The notes beneath the pieces were generated by a model. It worked only from the letters and a program-made list of their open reading frames with translations, was not told the origin of the DNA and searched no databases. A program made the translations under genes and the position numbers. Shown here in pieces: positions 57,831 through 64,000 of a DNA stretch of 64,000 nt. Location: positions 63,200,239 to 63,264,238 of the forward strand of contig NC_071389.1 in the NCBI RefSeq assembly GCF_022682495.2, read 5' to 3'. The stretch is from Desmodus rotundus (lineage: Eukaryota; Chordata; Mammalia; Chiroptera; Phyllostomidae). Numbering within the stretch: the first letter of the stretch is position 1; each line of letters opens with the position of its first letter.

Positions 57831-59309
57831 CCTTAGAAAACTTAAAAATACTGTTTGTTTTTTTTAAAGAAGAGATTAGGATCGTATAGACTTTCCATAG
57901 TACGTAAATGCCACTTCAGAATGTTCAGACTACATTCTCCAGACCAACGTGCAGGGCCGCTATAACCTTACTGACATCACTTTTGTGCTTAGCGCTTTTT
58001 TCTTTCCTAGAAAAGGAGGGTAAATCTCAGCTCAGCATCTTTCGATTTATTGCAGGTTGTAAGTCAGCCACAGTTTTATTAATGAGACTTTAATGTAATG
58101 CCTTAGTTAAATGTTGATGAGGTAGAAAAACAATACATGTGCATCAAGTAGGTAGCCTTCGGTATTCTGTTAGCTGGAGATTGACTAGAGAAAGATTCTG
58201 AGTATTTTGGAGATTTTAGCAATGAGTGTAGAGAATTTAAAAGCAACATTAACGCACTTGAATTTACTTAAGGATGAATTTAGGAAATAAAATTCAAAAG
58301 TCCTGCATAGATATTTAGGCTGTGTCTCTTAGTTTTGACTGGCAATCTTCAGCAACCTCAGCATTTACCCACGACAATAAAAAGGACAAGAACAAGTCAG
58401 TCATCGTCGTTGGAAAACGCTTGTCCAAGTGGGAGTAGTGAACAGGGTGGTTTGGAAGTTGAGATTATAATGAATACAAGGAGGAAAAGAAGCAATTGAG
58501 AGAGCCATCAACAGAACTTAGAGATCTTGGAGGTTGAGGAGTTTTACTGATTGAGTTTGTGGGGTTTCCGTAGTGGATAAAGCCTGAAATTCTCAATGTC
58601 CAAGTTTTTAAATCAGAATTATGGCATGAATGATGGCTGTTCTCCGTTCCTTTCAAATCCTTCTAATTTTTTTTTTTGTTTTACCCCTGGTGTAAATTGG
58701 ACAGTAGTAAGTCAAGGTAATTAGCTGGAGGTGTGGAGGGATGACTGGACCAAAACCTAAGGTACGTGGTTCTTGGGCTTCAGTTTCTTTATGTGTGAAA
58801 TAAACAGTACAGGATATCCTCGATCTCTCACACCACTGAAATACCAATTCTATAAACGAGAGTTTAAGATGGTAGCAGTGGAAGATTCATGCCTGTTTCA
58901 CTCTCTACCTTTACTAAAGTTCCCTGAATCCAGCGAGGGACACAATCCTTATTTCATTACTTTTCACACTGTGTCTCTTGGAATACTTTGGTTCTGATGT
59001 ACTTCGGGTATCGCGGTGTGAGGGTAGGAGGAGACTGAGTAGTCAGGACTCACTCTGCTCCTGTCCCCCCTTCTGCTCTATACATTGCGGTAGCTTTTAA
59101 GATAATCTTTAAAATTTTTCTCTATTTCAGTATACTTTTTTCCATATCGTAAAAGCAGTGCATATCTTTGCTAAAGAGCTTCTGTAGACGTCAGGCCACC
59201 TTTGCAAGCGCTACAAAAGCAAGGCTCACATTAATAAAATCAAGAGTTAGCTGCTGGGCCTGCACAGGCAGAATGAAGCCTTGCCTCTCAGTGTTGCCCA
59301 TGAATCGGG
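57831..59309. other. Intronic sequence without confident elements
   Basis: A weak MIR-like phrase occurs near 58780-58805 (GCTTCAGTTTCTTTATGTGTGA). Frames at 58465-58997 have no protein signature. Confidence 0.4.
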
Positions 59310-59440
59310 GCATCAAGTTTAGGCTCTTACAGAAGTGCAGCATCTCGGGCTCCACTCCAGACCTGCTGGATCAGAATCTGCATTTCAGCAGAGTCGTTTG
59401 CACACTGAAGTTGGAGAAGCCCCGAAGCAGTCGGGCATCA
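59310..59440 (+). mobile_element. MER5-like hAT fragment
   Basis: GGCTCCACTCCAGACCTGCT, GGATCAGAATCTGCATTTCA and TTTGCACACTGAAGTTGGAG match the MER5A right half. It lies inside a 101-codon + frame at 59168-59473, which is therefore unlikely to be a gene. Confidence 0.6.
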
Positions 59441-60692
59441 TCCAGCTTTCCTGGGCTCTTTATCTCCCATTGAAGGGCATGTGTTGAAGGAAGTGTGTTC
59501 TTAGAAGGGTTTAGTTTAATCTTGACCTTTCTTAGGAAGGGTGGAGGAAAGGATACATGAAGCCTATATCTAACTCTTATTTCTGCCTGAGTTTTTTAGA
59601 ACAGTGTACTCTTAAGTTTGTACTATTATGATCTTCTCTAACATTTGGTTTATGTAACACTATTTTCTCAGACTTCAAACTAACATCTCCTTTCATTTTC
59701 CTCTTACACCATCATAACCATATGAAATGTCAGCTTTTGGAAAATAAAGCTGAGTTGCTAAACATGTGTTAAGCACCCTTGAACCACCAGCTCCCATTCC
59801 TATTCTCTTTGCCTTCTATTTCCCCCTCATTTTTGGCTGGAATGATGGAACTTATTTTTATAGAACCAAAGGCTTATGTGAAATAATTTATCATTAACTG
59901 ACAGTTATACGGACTTTTGATACTCAACATAGAACATTTTTTAAGCATTCAGTTTTTAGGTTATCTGACTTCTTATTTTCTATTTTTTATTCATTTGCCA
60001 TTTGTTATTTTCATTCTGTTTGGTGCCTTACTTGAAGAACAAATAGGAAAGAATATGAGAACCTAAAATCACACATTTATTTGGCTCTTTGTTTTGGTGG
60101 GGAGAAATTGAAAATATCTGCTAAAATATCTGCTAAAATATTTTCTAATGCAGCATAATTTTAGCTACATTTAATTTTCAGATTTTATCTTGAGGTTATA
60201 TGAGTGTGCGTGTAAGGAAGATAAACAGATAGGGTTCATTTAATTTCCCTTCTAAAAACTCCATTATTTCTCTAGAATATGAATTATTAACGCTTCCCTT
60301 AAAAATAACTTTTACGTCCAGAAACTTCATTTTTCTCTAGTTCCCATTCTCTGACATTGCCACTTTTGCGGTGTTTCCCTTCTGCCCTCCAACAGCCTTT
60401 AACCAGGAGGCAGCCATCACCATTCATCGCTGTTAACTTATTGAGGAATCTGCTAGGAAATGCAGGATATCTTCTTATAACTGACTTTATTCTAACATGT
60501 AAATGAAAGACTGATAAACTGTCAAAAGTATCCTGTCGACAATCCTCTGCTTTACAGGCTGAAGTCCTAGTTTACAGATGCTTTCAATTTGCCTCATCCC
60601 TATCTCCTCCTTTACCCCCACACTGTATCTGGTCTCCAGAAGAGATTCTTAACCACTTGGTGTTCATCATGTAGAGATTTGCTTATCAAAAA
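59441..60692. other. Intronic sequence without recognised elements
   Basis: AT-rich unique sequence. A tandem ATATCTGCTAAA unit is doubled near 60113-60138. Confidence 0.4.
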
Positions 60693-61368
60693 TATGAGTG
60701 AGGTCTGTCTGGGAAAACTGTGGCCATTGTTAATAGAACGAGCAGTTTGTGTGACATCAATGTAACCTGGCAGCCAAGGAGAGTGGATGGGAATGCACAT
60801 GTGTGAACAATGACGACTTCACTGCTAGTCAGTGGGGGCGGTAGACATTGTTGAGTGTACTGCGTGGCTGTCACATTCAAAAATGGCTGAGCAAGTAGAG
60901 CAACAAATCTGTATCAAATTTGCATTAAGCTTGAACATTCCTCCATGGAAACTATTCAGATGATTCACAAGGCCGCAGCAATGGGCAACTGGTGATTGGC
61001 AGCTTCACCAGACATGGTGCCCACTCACGTGTCATGTCTGGTGTAGAATTTTTTGGTGAAACATTAAATCAGCCAGGTGACTCAGACCCCCTACAGCCCA
61101 GATCTGGTGCCCTTTGACTTATGACTTTCCACAAAACTAAAATCACCTTTGAAAGGGAAGAGATTTCAGACCATCAGTGAGATTCAGGAAAATACAACAG
61201 GGCAGCTGATGGCAACTGGGAGAACTGTGTGTGGTTCCAAGGTGCCTACTTTGAAGGGGACTGAAGCATCATGGGTCTATGTACAATGTTTCTTGTATCT
61301 TCTTCAATAAATGTCTCTTATTTTTCACATTACATGGCTGGATACCTCCTGGACAGACCTCACATATA
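60693..61368 (+). mobile_element. Mariner DNA transposon, internally deleted (lineage 2)
   Basis: The ends share the inverted core GTGAGGTCTGTC (60698-60709, and its complement GACAGACCTCAC at 61352-61363). The 676-bp element retains both transposase ends but lacks the middle, so it cannot move by itself. Its terminal repeats and transposase differ clearly from the mariner at 17719, so it belongs to another mariner lineage. The exact TA duplication is blurred by mutation. Confidence 0.82.
60883..61262 (+). pseudogene. Mariner transposase, N- and C-terminal remnants
   Basis: ATG at 60883 opens MAEQVEQQICIKFALSLNIP, a mariner-type N-terminus. After the deletion, shifted frames give YSPDLVPFDL (the D-containing 'PHPPYSPDL' block), LKGKRFQTISEIQENTTGQL, and near 61230 WENCVWFQGAYFEGD, the mariner C-terminal signature, ending at TGA (61260-61262). 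Frameshifts and stops are present. Confidence 0.83.
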
Positions 61369-62070
61369 TCATTTTCCTGAGAAATTGTGTATCACTGCTT
61401 TGCAGCTGGTGATATTTGGGTTTATCAAGTTCTATATTAAACAGTTCTTAAAAAATTTTAAATATATTTACTCTTGAAGAATTTTTTATATTAACTGATC
61501 TTTTGTTTGCTTTTAATTCTAGGGAATTAAAAGAGCAATATTTAGATTTTTAAAATTTTATTTTACCTATATCACATCTGTAATTTTATTTTTTATCAAC
61601 AAACATAGTATCTGTTCTTAACACTTTAAAATCTTCTGATAATCATCATGTTTTCTTTAATCATTTTGGCTTAGCGATTTTATTTGTGTACTTGTCATGA
61701 AAGTGGATTTTTAGGAATCAGGTCTCCGAGAAGGAAAGAGATTTGCATGGAGTGTTCCTATCCTCTAGTGCTGCCTGCCTCATGGTGCGCTGGTACCCAC
61801 CCTCCCCTCACCCCACGTGAGGGTGTGCACTGCACATCATTGAAGATGATCGCGTCGTGCGACTTGGACTTAGGGTCCTCCCTTTTTCTGAGTGTGATGA
61901 TAACTCTATGATGAATTAGTAGTTACAGATTACACTGTATTTTCCTTAGTTAGAAACCTGTGTTTTAAGTTCTGTAATTGTGAAACTGGTGTGATTGGTT
62001 TTAAATGCCAACATGGAAAGTATTTTGCTATCATTAAATTTCATTTTATTAAAATTGCACTTGAGTAGTG
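61369..62070. other. Intronic sequence before exon 3
   Basis: AT-rich. The 61684-61911 frame has no protein signature. No repeat is recognised. Confidence 0.4.
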
Positions 62071-62090
62071 ATTGTGTTCTCCTGTTATAG

Positions 62091-62176
62091 GTGCGCTTTG
62101 TGAAGAATATTACTTCCTGGAAAGAGATGAAGCCAGGATTTTATCACGGACACGTTTCTTATTTGGACTTTGCAAA
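62091..62176 (+). CDS. HS2ST1: HS2ST1 exon 3 (catalytic histidine exon)
   Basis: Second coding exon of HS2ST1 in the window, 86 bp. It follows a pyrimidine-rich acceptor ending TTATAG (62085-62090) and is cut by a strong donor GTAAGT at 62177. It opens in phase 0, continuing directly from exon 2 (DQ|VRFVKN), and ends two bases into a Lys codon, so intron 3 is phase 2. The translation runs VRFVKNITSWKEMKPGF, then YHGHVSYLDFA. NIT at 62106 is the conserved sequon Asn127. The HGH motif places His140 at 62145-62147 and His142 at 62151-62153, the pair implicated in catalysis in this enzyme family. No stop or frameshift is present, so the gene appears functional here. The remaining two thirds of the protein (human length 356 aa) must lie beyond 64000. 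Confidence 0.96.
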
Positions 62177-64000
62177 GTAAGTTGTACCTAAAATGACATG
62201 CCAAAGAATACTTTGTAACCTAAAGCATTCCTAGCAACCTAAAAATGAATAAATTGAATAAATTGTTATGATTCTGATTTTTTACAAAAATTACTGGCTT
62301 GCCTTTGCCACACTTAGATATGTAATTTAAATATACCTTCTAGTGTTTTACTGCCCTCTAGTGTTCGTAAATTGGTAATTGTCATACTAATTTCAGAAAT
62401 TTTAGGTAGATTAAGTTTAGGTAATACTCTTTAAAGGTATTCATCATTATTGTATTTATGTTTCTTGTACAACCAAATGAAACTTGTACGCGAGCCCCAA
62501 ACTTTAACCTGGAGGCCAGTCAGATTGGGACTTACTCTGTCACTCACAGAGAACTGAGAAAGCAAAGAAGCCATTTCTCAGTTATTGGTGCCCAGTGCTT
62601 CTGCTGCTCAGCCAAGTCGCAGTGATACAGGCGCCCTTGAGCTGTCTTGTTTTGGCTTTAAAATTGTGATGTATTCAAAAGAGACTTTTAAAAATATAAT
62701 GGTTTTCCTTTATTTTTCTGAAACTGGAGATAAATAACACTCATTTTTGATATTTTATGAGAGGAATAGAATTGGGGTATTTCTATCATAATTCTCTCAA
62801 GAAAAGTTCATAAAACTAGAGGCCTACTTAGAGCATCCATGCCCTATGTGGCTCCCCCTAGAGTCTGTGCTGCCTTAAGTACTAATCAGAAAACTGGTCA
62901 AAAGGAATATTCTAAACACAGGCAACTTGTGAATCCCACTTGAATACCGTAGGGTACCATTATAGTAAAACTCCAAATCCAAATCCTTTCCCTAATAAGA
63001 TTCTGCACCAACTTTAAAAACGTTAAAAATATATTTAAAAATTATTTAAGATTAGATATGTTTACTCAGTCTTTTCATGAGCAGTCATGACTTTAAAATT
63101 ATACATTTGTCAACTTTAAGGAGCATTTTGGATAAAATTTAAAAATTAAATTGATATCCTCCTGTCAATTTAATTTCTTAAAATTGAAAAGCAAATATTG
63201 AATGAAATGTTGATTCAGATTAATAGTAAGTGTTAACTTTTTTGAAAAGCATGTAAATGAAAAAGAATCTCCCAAATATTGCATATACAAAACAATATAT
63301 TATTTCTAGTTGTTCTCATGCTATTCAAGATGTTCAGTAAAATGGTAGTTCTAAAGTTAGATGTGCATTTTCTATAAATAATTCATACTGCAATACTGAA
63401 AACATTTTATAGGCATCTTTAAAATAAACTAATTATTTTTCCTTTGTGGAGGCATTGAACCAATTTCATAAACTTCATTCATATGCATATTCCCCCTCAG
63501 GGCCGCATTATCCTTCAGTTGAATGTTTGTTACCCTTTCACCTAAATGATTTATTTTTTCCATGCAGAGCTTGGTTTCTAATACTTGAGGTTTTCATTAT
63601 TAAAATAATAGAGTACTTTTGCTTTTGGCAAAAGTCTTGTACTTAGAACAAAACTCTGATGATATATGCTGGAGTTCTTACATTTGAAAAACTATAAAGC
63701 TTCTTGGAAAAAATTAATCTCATTTATTAAATACAAACATGAACGTTTAAGGGTTTGAATATTTTCATAATGCATTTCATGTTATTGGAAGTGAAAAGTA
63801 TTATGAGAATTTTTAATAGACTTTTACAAGATTTGAAACAAATACCTAAAAAATCAACTAGAGGAAATATATTTTGATATATGCAGTCAAGAACTATTGT
63901 AGATATAATTAGTATCTTTTAAAGTAATTTTTAGTTTGATAGCCACACTCGTCATGAATGAGTAAAGAAGAAACACCTTACAAAATTTTAAAATACGTTA
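62177..64000 (+). other. HS2ST1: HS2ST1 intron 3, first 1.8 kb
   Basis: Begins with consensus donor GTAAGT after exon 3 and runs to the window edge. It is AT-rich with no open frame of note. I recognise no repeat family or further exon in it, although scattered old fragments may be present. Confidence 0.8.

Larger units (their letters stand above)
51622..62090 (+). other. HS2ST1: HS2ST1 intron 2 (phase 0, 10,469 bp)
   Basis: Bounded by donor GTAAAC at 51622 and acceptor TAG at 62088-62090. The donor is not the optimal GTAAGT, but the preceding CAG compensates. The intron carries an L2 tail immediately after exon 2, an antisense L1 3' fragment, L2 and MER5-like relics, a purine-rich tract and a deleted mariner. 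An open frame runs 33 bp past the exon 2 donor to a TGA at 51652-51654, so intron retention would add 10 residues and then terminate. Confidence 0.9.

Noticed and set aside
59168..59473. 101-codon + strand open frame
   Set aside because: About half overlaps a MER5-like element, and there are no splice-bounded exon features or recognised protein motif.
1..64000. CRISPR array, tRNA/rRNA/snRNA genes, bacterial-style operons
   Set aside because: No regularly spaced direct repeats are present, and the only tRNA-like sequences are SINE heads. Gene structure is eukaryotic throughout.

Overview
This is a 64 kb piece of a mammalian nuclear genome, almost certainly from a bat. It is AT-rich and intron-dominated, and about half of it is recognisable interspersed repeat. 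Bat origin is indicated by several copies of a tRNA-derived SINE with the VES-type opening (GCCCTGGCTGGTGTGGCTCAG) and by a LINE-1 3' end (ACTACAGTTGTCCCCC) of the kind seen in bat L1s. The eutherian repeats MIR, L2, MLT1, MER5-like, Tigger, mariner and hAT are also present.

Only one protein-coding gene is supported: HS2ST1, heparan sulfate 2-O-sulfotransferase 1, on the + strand. Two coding exons are visible. Exon 2 (51383-51621) encodes about residues 43-121, including the PAPS-binding loop around Lys83 and sequon Asn108. Exon 3 (62091-62176) encodes about residues 122-150, including the catalytic His140/His142 pair and sequon Asn127. Both have proper AG/GT borders and their phases match. 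Exon 1 lies upstream of the window and exon 4 onward lies downstream. Thus 1-51382 is the 3' part of intron 1, 51622-62090 is intron 2 and 62177-64000 is the start of intron 3. Residue numbers are recalled human numbering.

Layout of intron 1: a Tigger DNA transposon with a nested MITE-like element (972-1634); a VES SINE (3093); an antisense, internally deleted L1 (about 4190-6190); an antisense L2 (about 6200-6930); a nearly full-length but decayed + strand L1 (about 9043-15350) facing an antisense L1 3' end (about 15440-16030); an internally deleted mariner (17719-18273); an antisense MLT1 LTR (20027-20440) next to a further LTR-like block; a full-length HAL1-like, ORF1-only LINE with a perfect 16-bp target duplication (26308-28876); a second Tigger-family remnant (about 30370-30868); three further tRNA-SINEs (34098, 38767, 39132), MLT1 (34350) and L1 scraps; a hAT transposase relic (about 41930-43005); a young-looking VES SINE with a 14-bp target duplication (45075-45276); and a composite of antisense L1/HAL1 pieces (45842-47965). 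Intron 2 holds an L1 3' fragment with an 11-bp target duplication (52354-52622), L2 and MER5-like pieces, and a second, different internally deleted mariner (60693-61368).

No RNA gene, CRISPR array, bacterial-type operon or new multi-gene system is visible. The points most worth a second look are the intact-ended HAL1-like insertion, the two distinct deleted mariner lineages, the MITE nested in Tigger, the hAT relic, a SINE carrying a perfect 12-bp inverted repeat, and an unexplained CpG-rich patch at about 49360-49720.
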